This document shows, one piece after another, positions 1-10,371 of a stretch of 64,000 bases of DNA. This DNA comes from Phaeodactylum tricornutum CCAP 1055/1 (Eukaryota; Bacillariophyta; Bacillariophyceae; Surirellales; Neidiaceae): NCBI RefSeq assembly GCF_000150955.2, contig NC_011686.1, positions 496,001-560,000 on the forward strand. The letters run 5' to 3'. The stretch's first letter is position 1, and every line of letters begins with the position of its first letter. The position numbers were made by a program, and so were the translations under genes. The notes beneath the pieces were generated by a model. That model was not told the DNA's origin and did not search any database. It saw nothing but the letters and a program-made list of their open reading frames with translations.

Positions 1-653
1 CCTTTTGCATCCCCCTGGCGGTTGCACCCTACACAATTGTGCAGCGGGTGTGGTTGAACAAGATGCCAACCTTTCGCCAAGTTATCAATCAGTGTCGGGA
101 GGCGTGCAATCGACTTTATTACCAAAACGGGCGACTACACGAGGAGATTTCTCGGCTCCAGCTCGAAGTGGCCAAGTTGGAAGGACTGGAAGAAGAGCTA
201 CAGCAAACGGCTCAACAAAATGGATTAAACGTCGAAGAGTTCCGTTGTTTAGTAAAGGAAAATGGAGAAGTACAACGAGAAATGAAGGTAGGTTGGATGG
301 TTGGAGGAAGCTGCTCTGTTCAGGAGTTGGCGTTCGTTCTTTACTCAACACAGTCGTTCTTTTAGAAACTCCAACAAGCGCGGGAGCTACAAAGCTTTTT
401 GGCAGCAATCCTACAGTCCGATGTGGACGGTAACAGCCAACTTTCCGCAATGGAAATGAACCAGCTCATGATCCGACTCCGTGCCTTTTCCACTCGTCCA
501 GTGGACGAAGAACGTCTCCGTGAGGCCTTTCGCATGTCATCCGCCTACAGTACCACAACTCTATTCGCAAAGAATTCGCAAGTTTACAAAGAGAGTCAAC
601 AAGATCAAGAGTCGATATTTGGCGTGGCGTTTGATTATGACGCAATGGTCTAA
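1..653 (+). CDS. EF-hand/coiled-coil protein, 3' end of gene (5' end outside window)
   Basis: The frame is open from the left edge (first full codon at 3), so the gene begins outside the window. A 78-nt GT-AG intron lies at 288-365 between two whole codons; the second exon runs 366-653. The visible part starts with a hydrophobic stretch, then a glutamate-rich helix with heptad-like spacing (about 60 residues, probable coiled coil). After the intron comes one EF-hand-like loop, DVDGNSQLSAME, with acidic or polar residues at positions 1, 3 and 5 and Glu at 12, so calcium binding is plausible. A membrane-anchored calcium-responsive scaffold would fit, but the family was not recognised and the function is inference. 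Confidence 0.7.
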
Positions 654-921
654 CTGTAAGTGGTGTCAATTGCTGTTCAAATAGTGAGGATAAGGTCGGC
701 ACCATTGTCACTATATCCAATGTTGCACACTACTATTGGATGTGTCCGAGTGTCAATGATTGATACGGCACGCCATGCAACAACACAACGTCAAAAAATG
801 CCCTACGATTCGCTTCCGTGGCGAATGTGGCTGGAATGGTGGGAGTAGGTAGGTTTTGGTGGTCCGCCCGATTTGGAATTTGCAGTTTTCGTGAAAACGC
901 GCGAGCAGCGATTCCTACGGT

Positions 922-1290
922 CTAACAACAAGTAAAGTGATATTCGTTGAATTTGTTCCAATCTATTTTTTGTAAGTGCCGGTTAGGTTTCGGCGAATTT
1001 AATACATAATCTTTCAGGAATTCAACGGTTAAGTTGTAGTAGGTACATCCCGAGATTGCTCCCATCCACATCGAGTTCCGGTAGGCCGAGGAAATATAAG
1101 GCATCGGAACGTCGTCCCAACAAAGCCCGTCGAACGAGGGGGCAATCTCGAACCCGTTGTGTGCCCAGCGTGTGTGCCCAATGCCACCTAATTTGAATCG
1201 TTCCAGAAAGACCAGCGAGAGGAACGAAAGACAACGGCTGGCCGTTTGTAGATTACTGTCAGCTGGAGTTGCGTTTCCAAACCGTTGCAT
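922..1290 (-). CDS. Hypothetical short gene or terminal exon
   Basis: A 122-residue minus-strand frame ends at 922. It is rich in Trp, Tyr and Phe and does not look like a shadow, since no plus-strand gene overlaps it. I did not recognise a family. A second minus-strand frame starting near 1422 encodes a good signal peptide (MPNHSLALGLSVLIHC and onward to an Ala-Ser-Ala cleavage-like site) and could be a first exon joined by a short intron, but no donor and acceptor pair stood out. If so, the gene would start almost back to back with the J-like gene at 1423. Existence as a gene is uncertain. Confidence 0.3.
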   Translation of the reverse strand: MQRFGNATPADSNLQTASRCLSFLSLVFLERFKLGGIGHTRWAHNGFEIAPSFDGLCWDDVPMPYISSAYRNSMWMGAISGCTYYNLTVEFLKDYVLNSPKPNRHLQKIDWNKFNEYHFTCC

Positions 1291-1422
1291 CTCTTCTTAT
1301 TCGACTTGACCGCACGGAGAGTATTGATTGATTGCTTCGCAACCATCGCACTGGCCTCACAGCACAGTACGCTTGAGCAGTGAATGAGCACGCTCAAACC
1401 CAGCGCTAGGGAGTGATTCGGC

Positions 1423-2637
1423 ATGGAATTGTTTCGTTTCTTCCCCTCCCCGGAGCGAACCACGGACCAGTCTCCACCATTGTCGGACCCGGTCATTGTT
1501 GACCCGTACCAGGTGTTGCAGGTCCGTAAAGACGCCACGGATTCCGAAATTCGACACTCATACCGGCGCTTGGCGCTTTGGAATCATCCCGGACGGTCCG
1601 CCAACGCCTCTCGGGAGGAACGCGAGCGACGACTCCAAGTCTTTGGCGTTCTCGCGGCCTGCTACGAAACGCTCTTGGACAAGGAAGCCCGTCGCCGCTT
1701 CGACGCCTTGCACCGGGATTTCGATTACCGAGCGCGGATTCGTCACTTACCGAAAGGAGATATTCGTGTAGGCGGGCGTAACGTCAAAGTGGAGACGATA
1801 GATCCGAAACAGTCGAAGCGGCCCGAGACACGTGCGGAGGCCTATCCGACGCACTGTCTACCGACCCTGGCTCTTGCGTCATCCGACACCAGTTCAAATC
1901 CGGATCAGCCAGAGACAAATCTAACAGAAACTTTGCACGCAAATAGCAAAGACGTTGGTATCCCAGTGGTAAAGCGGTCCAACCCGACGGATAGGCAGGA
2001 TACAATGAGGCTGTGGAGTTGCGGAATGATAGACTCCCTGACACCAAAGAATGACACTGCCCAATCCACAACATACCTTCCGAACACCAACGTAGAGGAT
2101 GAGGATTTAGACATTCAATACACCGAGTCGGAAATGAATCGCCTGTTCGGTGGTCCGCTTCAGCTTTTGTTTCGGGCGCGCCGCTGGGAACCTTTCCGCG
2201 ATCCATTTCAAGTCTTTACCATGGTCTTTGGCTCCGAGCTATCGTTATCGAGACCGTTGGAAGCAATGGATGCTCCCAAGACGAACGAGGTAATTCCCTT
2301 GTCACCTTCTCGATCTTCCCAGCCTTCAGGATGGACGGGACGGTCGGAGACGTTGGCCAACGGGACGGTTGTGTTTACCACTAGTCGCTTGCTGAGTGAT
2401 CGCAAAGTCATTCGGACCGAGGCGGTTCGTACCGATCCCGTTACGAAAGAACAATACGCGTACGTGACCGTCACGTCCGAGCCACTTGATAGTGACTCCG
2501 TCGTGGATGGTAAAAAAGCCGTGCGTCTAGACTTTTGTGGCTATTTTTCGTTCTGCGCAACCGATACGACGATGGAGAGAGTTGCGACCAACAACGAGTC
2601 GGGAACGTGGTCCATGTGTGGTTGCGGGGCGTGGTAG
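1423..2637 (+). CDS. J-domain-like protein with HPD changed to HPG
   Basis: This is a 404-residue single-exon gene. Residues 26-95 form a J-like domain: DPYQVLQV opening, the helix II pattern SYRRLALWNHP, and a helix III/IV ending ARRRFDAL. Normal J domains carry His-Pro-Asp between helices II and III, the residues that stimulate Hsp70 ATPase. Here the triplet at residues 55-57 reads HPG (codon GGA at 1591-1593). By family knowledge that loss should abolish canonical Hsp70 activation, so this is a J-like protein, perhaps a scaffold. A central DPFQVFTMVFG motif resembles the DPFxxFxxxFG segment of DNAJB-type proteins. The C-terminus has paired Cys residues (CGCGAW end). No signal peptide or membrane segment was seen. 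Confidence 0.85.
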   Translation: MELFRFFPSPERTTDQSPPLSDPVIVDPYQVLQVRKDATDSEIRHSYRRLALWNHPGRSANASREERERRLQVFGVLAACYETLLDKEARRRFDALHRDFDYRARIRHLPKGDIRVGGRNVKVETIDPKQSKRPETRAEAYPTHCLPTLALASSDTSSNPDQPETNLTETLHANSKDVGIPVVKRSNPTDRQDTMRLWSCGMIDSLTPKNDTAQSTTYLPNTNVEDEDLDIQYTESEMNRLFGGPLQLLFRARRWEPFRDPFQVFTMVFGSELSLSRPLEAMDAPKTNEVIPLSPSRSSQPSGWTGRSETLANGTVVFTTSRLLSDRKVIRTEAVRTDPVTKEQYAYVTVTSEPLDSDSVVDGKKAVRLDFCGYFSFCATDTTMERVATNNESGTWSMCGCGAW

Positions 2638-2833
2638 TGTGAATATGAGTAATCACAAAGCACAGCGGGCCACCTTACTTTCTCGGCATCCCTACAATTA
2701 TTTGTAACTAAGTCTGATTGAAAATCTGGAGAACAAAAATAAAAACAAGATCCGAGCGAGTAGCACGGTATGCTGGCCTCCTAGGTATGTCATAGACTTA
2801 GACGCCGTGACGAGTCGAGCGCCACCACTATTG

Positions 2834-3637
2834 CTATCGCTGCCGCCGCACGCTTTGCCAGGCCAGATACAGTCTCCAGGTAACCATAGTGGTCGCTTCG
2901 AAAAAAACGTCGTTACTGAGTTCCACCAGTGCCACGAGGAGTCGAAAATCAATTTCTTCCGTTTCGCCGACTTGAACCCAGCGTCCGTATTCGAGAAAGA
3001 GATCCGTTTGGGTGGCCAGGATCAGTATTCCCGTGGCAAAGGCCCCGGCCTGTACGACTCGCGCGAGCACGGTGCCCAGTTTACCGTCGGCGTCGGCCGC
3101 GATCGCGTCTTGTTGGTAGGCGCGGGCCGCCAGGGCTCCCACGATCCAACACGAGGCCAGTGCGGCGCCGTGAATGAGTGTGGGAGCGATCAGACTCCCG
3201 CGACTGCTGTAGAGTGTGGAGGTGGCGAATATGGGTTGGAGCCAGGAAGGTGACGGTGCGTGATTGAGACTCAACCAGGCGATCTGTAGACTCGGAGCGA
3301 TGATTTGCGCGACGAGGACGTCGGATAAGGGTAGGAATGGGTCGTCGATTCGGGGAGCGGTAAATCGGGAAAGAACGTCGTTGACGGGTTCTGGTGTGGC
3401 GTTGGATGGTTTCCGTTGATTGTCGTCTTCCTCATCGTCTCGCTGATCCTTTAAATACAAGGACGGGGATCGAAAGACTTCGGGAGGATGCGTCCACGAG
3501 CAATGTTGGGAACGGATGGATCGTCGCGACCGATCGGAACGAAAAGCGAACGCTTCTCCCGATCCAGGTCGGGTACACAGCAGTGTACTGTAGTATCCCA
3601 ACACTACTGCTTTTACTGTTGGAGAGTAGGACCGCAT
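2834..3637 (-). CDS. Predicted plastid-targeted membrane protein, unknown function
   Basis: This is a 267-residue single-exon protein. The start ATG at 3637-3635 is followed by a moderately hydrophobic stretch and then GEAFAFRSDRSRR, which matches the diatom plastid presequence pattern: cleavage before Phe, then a basic transit peptide. An acidic and polar linker follows (DDEEDD). The second half has two or three probable membrane segments, around LIAPTLIHGAALASCWIVGAL and VVQAGAFATGILILAT, and ends in a basic tail. I do not recognise a family. The call as a plastid membrane protein is inference from the leader and hydrophobicity. A motif copy at 3678-3697 lies 41-60 nt upstream of its start. 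Confidence 0.7.
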   Translation of the reverse strand: MRSYSPTVKAVVLGYYSTLLCTRPGSGEAFAFRSDRSRRSIRSQHCSWTHPPEVFRSPSLYLKDQRDDEEDDNQRKPSNATPEPVNDVLSRFTAPRIDDPFLPLSDVLVAQIIAPSLQIAWLSLNHAPSPSWLQPIFATSTLYSSRGSLIAPTLIHGAALASCWIVGALAARAYQQDAIAADADGKLGTVLARVVQAGAFATGILILATQTDLFLEYGRWVQVGETEEIDFRLLVALVELSNDVFFEATTMVTWRLYLAWQSVRRQR

Positions 3638-4438
3638 TCGAAAGAGTAGTGCAAACGTGCCTTCCTAGACGGAAGGGTTGACTGTGGGTGACAGTGAGTG
3701 AGCCCCATGGGTATGTAGTAGGCGTATGTGTGCATGCCTTCCTGCCTGCCCCGACAGATTACACCGTCAAAGGCATCGAAGCTTGCTTCGGGGAGAGGCC
3801 TGTTCGGTACCAACGTCATCGGCATCCTCTCCGATTCTTCGTGACGGATCGGGTCCATGGCGTGACTCGATTGGATCCCGAAATGTCTACCCGGGGTAGG
3901 CCAGACACAAACAGCTTGGAAAAATGTCACTGTCAATCCATTGGCCTATGTAAAACCCTACCCTTATCCGGTGTATGCGGAATCGTCCAGTCCAGTCCAG
4001 TCCAGAATATCGTAAGTAACTGGAAATCCAGGGAGTGTCCCGGTAGGACGGCTTGGTCGAGACGGATCAGTCCTATCCGAGTACGCTGCCTGGACGGGGA
4101 AGAACGGAGCAACGGAGGATTCGATCCACCCATTCCAACAAAACCAAAGTAGACGAGACGAGACCCGACTCCAAAATGTTGCATTCGCGAGGTGAACGCG
4201 TCCCATTAATTAAACGAGGCCAGCATCCCATTGCGCAGGAACAGCAGAGGCAAGCACACGACGAGACGTCGGTGCGGAGACGAGCGTCTCACCAGCACGA
4301 TGGACCCCAGGTGCGTCGTCCTTTTGATGCATCGCCGCCAGTTCGTCCCAACCGAAACAGCGGTCCATCCCGAGACTGTTCCGCCACTGCTGACGTGTGT
4401 TGTTTCTCTTTTTCCGTTGGCTGTACCAGCATATATCT
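3638..4438. other. Divergent intergenic region with facing motif copies
   Basis: This stretch separates two divergent starts. It holds TTGACTGTGG at 3678, TGACAGTGA at 3689-3697 (TCACTGTCA facing the minus gene) and TCACTGTCA at 3927-3935 (facing the plus gene). A pentamer GTCCA is repeated four times at 3985-4004. The segment just before the palmitoyltransferase ATG contains GT and AG sites compatible with an intron in the 5' leader. Open frames here show no family features. Confidence 0.6.
3678..3697 (-). promoter_or_regulatory. Recurrent motif copies before the plastid-type membrane protein
   Basis: TTGACTGTGG at 3678-3687 and TGACAGTGA at 3689-3697 read as TCACTGTCA and a near copy on the minus strand, 41-60 nt before the start at 3637. 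Confidence 0.5.
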
Positions 4439-5721
4439 ATGGAGGAAGTGTCCTTCCGATCGGACGACGACGAGTCCGTCCCGTCTCGTCTCGACAAGGC
4501 GGACCGACGTTCGCGGCTGGGTCAATGCGTTGGCCGCCTCCAGCAAGCGATCCAACGGGGTGTTCTCAGAGTACTGCCCCCGCAAACGGACGATCACGCT
4601 TTTGAAGACCTCACCAACGACGAATCCTGGCGGTGGAGTTTCGGAACACGCGAAGACGACGGAGTGTGGTGCAACGTGACCGATTCAGCAGGCCTTATTA
4701 TTGCGATCCTTGTATGGGTACTCTTCCTCTACTCCGGCTTGACCTTGGTCGTACTCGCACAGAACGGCCATTTGCCTATGCCTGTTACTTTTTTGCAGTG
4801 TACCTTGTGTAACTTGGCGTTGGCCTCGCACGCTAAAACCATGCTCACCGACCCCGGGACCGTACCGGCCTCGGCCATTCCTTCCCCTAATCCCAGTGTG
4901 CGATTCCACGCCATGTGCTCCGTGTGCAACGTCTTTAAACCGGAGCAGGCACACCATTGTAGGATATGCAATCGATGCGTCAGTGGAATGGACCACCACT
5001 GTCCGTGGTACGTACAATCGTCCACCGGTGGAGTACGCCGTGTCGTGGTTCCAACTCGTCGGTTCACTCACCGGTGTACCTCTATTTTGGGAACAGGATG
5101 AACAATTGTATCGGCACCGGCAACCTGAAACATTTCTTTTTGTTTTTGAGCTATACGTGGACGGGATCGGTCTTGGCGTTAATTCTCTTTAGCGTCAACT
5201 ATTTTGGCTGCAACAATGAAAACTGTGAATTCAGCGGTGTGGAAATACAATTGGTGCGAGTCATGACTTGGCTTTGTATCGGGGCACTCTTGTTTACCAG
5301 TAGTATGCTTATGGTAGGTTCCCCACAAGAACGTGGACGGTAACGTCGTTTGGCTTTTTGAAAAACTTTTTGGTTTTGTTTTGCTCTTTTTGTATATACT
5401 CACTCTTTCTACTTTGTTTTCCACATTTTCTCCTAGAACGTCATTTACACGATAATGACGGGTGTCGGTACGATTGATCGGCTCAAGAAAAAGGCCATGA
5501 ACGAGTGGAACGAGGCTACGGAAGACGCCATTCCGATGCGGACGATCTTTGGCATTGGTCCCCGGTGGACCTGGTGCCTACCCACCGATCCTTTGTGGGA
5601 CTCGTACGATGCCGTCATGGGCTACGCCACGGTGGAACAAATGCGCCGGGCCCGACAGGGGGCTCCGGAAAAAGGCCCCGTGAAAAACAACCCCCTAGCG
5701 TACAACAAAGTAGACGTGTAA
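4439..5721 (+). CDS. DHHC-type protein S-acyltransferase (palmitoyltransferase)
   Basis: There are three exons, 4439-5007, 5097-5313 and 5437-5721, with GT-AG introns of 89 and 123 nt; the joined frame is 356 residues. The first intron splits the Trp codon of the core motif: splicing gives DHHCPWMNNCIG. Family features in order: acidic N-terminus, membrane segment at about 84-107, a weaker one, the DPG motif (TDPGTVP), the cysteine-rich domain [15 protein letters not shown] to DHHC (residues 185-188, acyl-accepting Cys), then two more membrane segments. The usual TTxE motif after the last membrane segment is weak (GTID). The enzyme should attach palmitate to cysteines of membrane proteins in the Golgi or endomembranes. 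ATG 4439 is the first in-frame ATG; a leader intron is possible. Confidence 0.92.
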
Positions 5722-6656
5722 AAGGATCGAAATATTAGCGAGTGCCCGCCTTGGACGCGGCTCGGTTCCTCCCATACTCTACTAGTAGTACTAGTAGTGA
5801 ACCTCCCGGCTTACGTCTAGCTATGTGTGGGGATTTAGCGATGATGCTTGTAGAGCTAGGAACTGACAGTGACTCATTTGTGCGACTGACCGTCGTCCGG
5901 TCGAATACGGACATCACCGTTCGCTTCGACCCTAACGTTCATTGCACATCTACCATCCGGAGTTACTTCGCACGGTAGTAAGATAGACAGAGAGAGATAG
6001 GACACACACTTTTTTAACGGTACGTGTGCAACGAATGTCGATTACGGGGTGTGCTAAAGGAACAACGAAACACCATTGGGGTGAGATCCCGATTGACAGT
6101 GAGTGAAGGTATCTTTGGGTGCGTTGGCTTGGATCACGAAATACCCGGGATTGAGAGAATTTACCGGTGCGATACAAGACGCGTGGAACCTTTGGAGAAT
6201 TATATAGGATTGGATGGGGAATGTCGTCACTGTCAGTCACATACATACCGTACGGTACTACATTCCTACCGACTCGTGGTCGTCACTCTCTCCAACGGAA
6301 GCCGCCCCCCGTCCCGAGCTCTCTCTCGTGTGTGTGTGTGTTGACCGAGTGAGTGGACTTGTGGCACCTCTTTCTTCGGTCACGTACACCACACTCTGTG
6401 CGAGCACATCAGCTCAGGTGGGCCGTACGACAAACCAAATCTGTTTGTGGTTCGTACCGCTGGGCTCACTTTCTCTCTCTCACTCTTGCGTCGTAGAGGT
6501 GACCATTGAAACGGGTCGGTCTTCTCCTGTAGTCCGGTATCAAAGTTTTGGACAAAAGGTCGGATTGGAACGGTCGATCGTCTCGACTTTCCCTCCACAC
6601 ACACACACGCACACACTCCCGTAGTGCGGTAACGAAATCCCGACACCTACGTTGCC
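5722..6656. other. Intergenic region with motif copies and TG/CA microsatellites
   Basis: No gene was seen. It holds TGACAGTGA at 5864-5872 and 6094-6102 and an inverted TCACTGTCA at 6227-6235, a (TG)n tract near 6326-6342 and a (CA)n tract near 6597-6617 just before the next start. A segment at 6129-6150 resembles 3871-3896 (TTGGATC[C/A]CGAAAT followed by ACCCGGG). Confidence 0.55.
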
Positions 6657-8012
6657 ATGGTCCAATTGGCGACCGAATCCGGTCCCGAAACACTCCAACA
6701 AAATTCGATCAACGCGAATTTGGTGGATCAATTCACGGCCGAACGTTCGCGGGACGGACCCCGTTCGAGCAGCAGCTTACTGTACAAGCCACGCGCGCGG
6801 GATGCGTCCCGTCACTACGTCTATCCTCCGCCACTAGCCGCTCCACCGGCGGTGGAATCCGCTCCGCGTCGGCAGTCGTCGCATCCTCGGTCCGTGACGC
6901 GTGCGCGGGGGAGTAGTGGGATTCCACCCCGTGGCAAATTGGAATTGAGTGATTTGCACGGATTGTCGGAAGGCGAATTCCTGCAAGCCTTGCAGGATGA
7001 TCCGGAACTCGCCGCGGCGGTGGCCGAACAAGTGCAGCGTAGGAAGACAGAGTCGACGTCCCAAGGCCGCGACGGCAGTCGCCGTTCCCAACCACCCAAG
7101 CGCGCGTCGCGGACGACCGAGTCCCCCAAGGTGTGGCGTAAAGGTGAACGCATCGAACAACTCCAAAAGGACGGCGTGCCCGTTTTCCAGTGGATTGTCG
7201 TCTTGGCTTTACTCGGTGTGGCCTTGTACCAACTCTACAAGACGCTGTCGGAACCGTCCGCGGCGGATAAGGCCAAGGCGACGCGTCTCGAAAAACGCAA
7301 GAGCGGGCACAAGAAGGAACCGAAAAACAAGGCCAGATCGGGAACGAAAGCGACAACGCTTGCCACCAGCTACAGCCACGAGACCGCACACGAGAACGTG
7401 GATGAACAGATTGTGGCGGAATTGAAAGATGCGGTTGTCGTGCCGGAATCGGTTCCCTCAAGCACGGCGGCGCCCAAAAAGAAACCGAAAAAGGCCAAAG
7501 CCAAGACGGCGAAAAAGTCGACTTTAATGAACGAAGTGGTTGCGCCGGCGAGCCATACACCGCCACCGGAGCGTAGCCAACCTTTGTCGGCACCCGTGTT
7601 TTCCACCAAAGCAGACGTGAGCCTCGACAGCACGGATGGGTGGCAAACGGTGGGAGGGGACGGTGGACACGTTGCTACGACCGAAACCCCCAAGCCCAGC
7701 GTACCTGATGAGAAGCCAGTGGTTCCTAGTAACGCTTCTACCGTATTGTCCAACAATTGGACAGAAGCGGACAACGTCCACAAGAAGAAGAAAAAGAAGA
7801 AGAAAGTGACTGCCACGAAAGAGCAGCGGCAATCATCATCGGTGACTACGACTCACGACAACGGGGTCGGTTTCGATGCGCAGCTGGCACTGGAACTCCA
7901 GCAGCAGGAGAATTTGATCATACCGTCAAACGGAACTGCCAATAACCATGAGAATGGAGATGGCGACGAGTGGGCGCCTGTATCGACCAGGAAGAAACGC
8001 AACCAAGCCTAA
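6657..8012 (+). CDS. Single-pass lysine-rich membrane protein, unknown function
   Basis: This is a 451-residue single-exon protein starting at a good context ATG (gccATGG). The N-terminal 170 residues are polar and Ser/Arg-rich. One membrane segment lies at about 175-197 (FQWIVVLALLGVALYQLY). The remainder is low-complexity and strongly basic, with Ala/Lys-rich helices, an eight-lysine run encoded by an AAG/AAA tract near 7784-7807, and two short Trp motifs, DGWQTV and DEWAPV, the second followed by a basic KKR at the C-terminus. The layout, one helix then a long basic cytosolic tail, recalls ER-surface proteins that touch ribosomes or RNA, but I recognise no domain and that role is only a guess. 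It has no signal peptide. Confidence 0.8.
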   Translation: MVQLATESGPETLQQNSINANLVDQFTAERSRDGPRSSSSLLYKPRARDASRHYVYPPPLAAPPAVESAPRRQSSHPRSVTRARGSSGIPPRGKLELSDLHGLSEGEFLQALQDDPELAAAVAEQVQRRKTESTSQGRDGSRRSQPPKRASRTTESPKVWRKGERIEQLQKDGVPVFQWIVVLALLGVALYQLYKTLSEPSAADKAKATRLEKRKSGHKKEPKNKARSGTKATTLATSYSHETAHENVDEQIVAELKDAVVVPESVPSSTAAPKKKPKKAKAKTAKKSTLMNEVVAPASHTPPPERSQPLSAPVFSTKADVSLDSTDGWQTVGGDGGHVATTETPKPSVPDEKPVVPSNASTVLSNNWTEADNVHKKKKKKKKVTATKEQRQSSSVTTTHDNGVGFDAQLALELQQQENLIIPSNGTANNHENGDGDEWAPVSTRKKRNQA

Positions 8013-8143
8013 GTTTTACGTGTTTGAAGCAGAAGCCCAGTCCTACAAGCATCGGCCATATATATATTGTCGGACTATTTGCTAAAACTAAAAATCTACA
8101 CGCTTGTAGCAAACGGTGACCATTTTCAACATGCAAGTAAGCA

Positions 8144-9508
8144 TCAAGTACAACGTAGAATGCAGTAGACAACAAAAACTGTGCCGACAATACCACCAGC
8201 GATAGCAAAAAGGGTGATGGTGTGCACGATTTCGTTTTCTGCTTCGATTCTTTCCGCGTACAGGCCAATCCCGGAGTAACAATTCCACCACGCTAGAGCC
8301 AAAGTAGAGACACCCACAATGCGATGCTTGTACTCCCACAATCGTCGCGGTTTCATCTTTCTCAATCGAATTGGATGTTCCTCACCGTTAGTCGTCGGTT
8401 TTCGAAGATGAGGACGGCACAGACCGCTCAACAGTTGCAAGACAGCCAAAAGGAAAACGATCAGTCCCACAAGCTGATGCGTATCCTCGGTAAAGTGTTT
8501 CTTGTTCTGGTCGCTGATTCCATAAACAGCGAGACCGAAGGAAGCGATCACTGTGAGAACGGCCTAAAAGAAAAGAAGAATACAAGAGAAGCACTTTGTT
8601 GGAAAACTTTCATTTTGCAGCCTGGCGGTGTAGACTAGATCGACCTACCAAAGAATTTAGCCCAAAGTGGAGATTAAACCACATAGTGTCTGGGAGGAGG
8701 CTTCGAAGAATACTTGAACCAATTGCGATCGGGACAATGATTCCCCATGCAACGGCCATCATGAATCCATGCGCTTGCCACAAGTTCTTCTTTGGTAACT
8801 CATCATTAAATAAGTCCACCACGACGTCCCCTAGAGGCACATCGTCGGTACTGTTGGTGTCTCGGCACTGGCTAAGCAACAATGGAAAAGCACCGTTCCG
8901 GATGTGTACTCCCTGAAGCGTGTTGGTACGTCCCACGGCGAAAATAGCAAAGTTTGACTCCGAGTCTGATATAGCCAATTCGTCTGCTTCTTCGAGCAAT
9001 TTGGTGAAACGCAGAGTAGTGTGGGTGGCATTTTGGGAAATACTAGCGTCTGCCAGAGTCTGACGTGCACCACTGACCCTCCCAACTCCGCTCAAACCAA
9101 AACTGCCCAGAAAATACTTGGCCGGGTTCGGGGAGTCGGCAGTCGATTCTACTCCAGGTTCTCCGATGACAGCTGTAGTGAAGTGCGTAGCCAGAGACGT
9201 ACGTGCAAGGTATGAGATCCCTTGAAAAGCTAGGTGTAACTTCCCGTCTTCATTGACGAAACGAGCAACGTACCAATATTTCCGATCATTTCTCCCCCCG
9301 ATGAAAAGCCGAAGCCAAGCCAGCCCTGTCCACGATACTCAAGCTCAATGCTCACACTTCGGTCTACCGGGTTGCTGATTTGTCGCAAGGTTAGTAGGTC
9401 ATCTTGTAGAATCTCAATATTCTGCTGGAAGGAACAGTCAAGGTCCTGTGCAACAGAGAATGTTCCGGAGAGCGAAAGAGCTGCGGCAAAGAATGCAAAC
9501 TTCATCAT
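8144..9508 (-). CDS. DOMON-cytochrome b561 membrane protein, array copy 1
   Basis: There are three exons, 9508-9274, 9172-8649 and 8563-8144; introns of 101 and 85 nt. The joined frame is 392 residues. A signal peptide (cut near SVAQDLDC) leads into a DOMON domain with GQGWLGFGFSSGGEM and, across intron 1, NIAVIGEPG. A cytochrome b561 core follows, with the four expected haem-ligand histidines in AHGFMM, NLHFGL, THQLVG and YKHRIVG, each in a membrane helix. By family, such proteins pass electrons across a membrane, from ascorbate or similar to ferric iron or another outer acceptor; the actual partner cannot be read here. Two paralogues follow upstream on the same strand with the same intron positions. 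Confidence 0.9.
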
Positions 9509-10371
9509 AACGAATTGCTTGTAGAATATCCGTTGCTAGAATACAGCAAGCGAGAAAGTGAGAGATGTGTGAGTATGTCCTGTGTTGAACATGGAGCGAT
9601 CGCGGCAAAATGTGAGCAGGATTTCGTTTGCACGATCGCGTACAGTGCTATAGGTGGGAGTGACAAAACAAGTGTAATGGTCTCGTAGAAAGTTCGAAAA
9701 CTTTTTTATCTTACAGCCCATTTGACTGCTTCTTCATAAGCTGGATGCGTTGATGGTTTCGGTAGAAATGGGGCTGAAAGACCGTTGTGCATTTCAGAAT
9801 GTCCCTTTGTTGCCCGCCCCACCCTCCAGGGACTTTACGATTAAAGGGTATTCTTCCGCGTGATGTGACTCTAAGTTGGACATGAAAATGCTCGTTGACC
9901 CGAGTAGACAATAGCTCTATGCCAATTTTACCGTGACAGAAACAAGTATTTCTGTTTATAGTTAAAGCTATTTCTAAATATACTAATATTGAAGTAGAAC
10001 TCCGTTTGTCACCGCTTCTATTGGCAATACCCCACGCCACATCTCAAAATCAAATGGAACAATGTGAATTTGAATTGATATTGATGTAATGTAGCACGTA
10101 AGTCAGCATTCTTATTCGCGTAATCATGCCATATCGAACTCGCCAGTCATCATTCTTGTAAACCACTCCGTACGTATTCAAGCTTGGATGTAGAGTACCG
10201 CCTACCCAAGTAACATGCAGTCATATGCAGGATAGCGATTCATTGTCTGTCTTCTTTTGCTACCCCAAAAGATGTCGGTAAGGCCTCTATTCCAAGAAGA
10301 AAGTGTATTCTATGAATTAAAGAAAAAACGCATAAGAATGCTACAGACGCATGCAAGAGTGAACAGCGCTG
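9509..10371. other. Intergenic region between b561 paralogues
   Basis: About 860 bases without a supported gene; it should contain the promoter of array copy 1 and the 3' flank of copy 2. It is AT-rich toward 10 kb. No repeat or motif was noted. Confidence 0.5.

Noticed and set aside
1155-1200. GIGHTRWA in the minus-strand hypothetical protein, resembling glutamine amidotransferase (GFAT) motifs
   Set aside because: The residues that follow do not match that family and no N-terminal Cys is present; judged coincidental.
3688-4152. 154-residue plus-strand frame in the divergent intergenic region
   Set aside because: It overlaps motif copies and has no domain or coding character.
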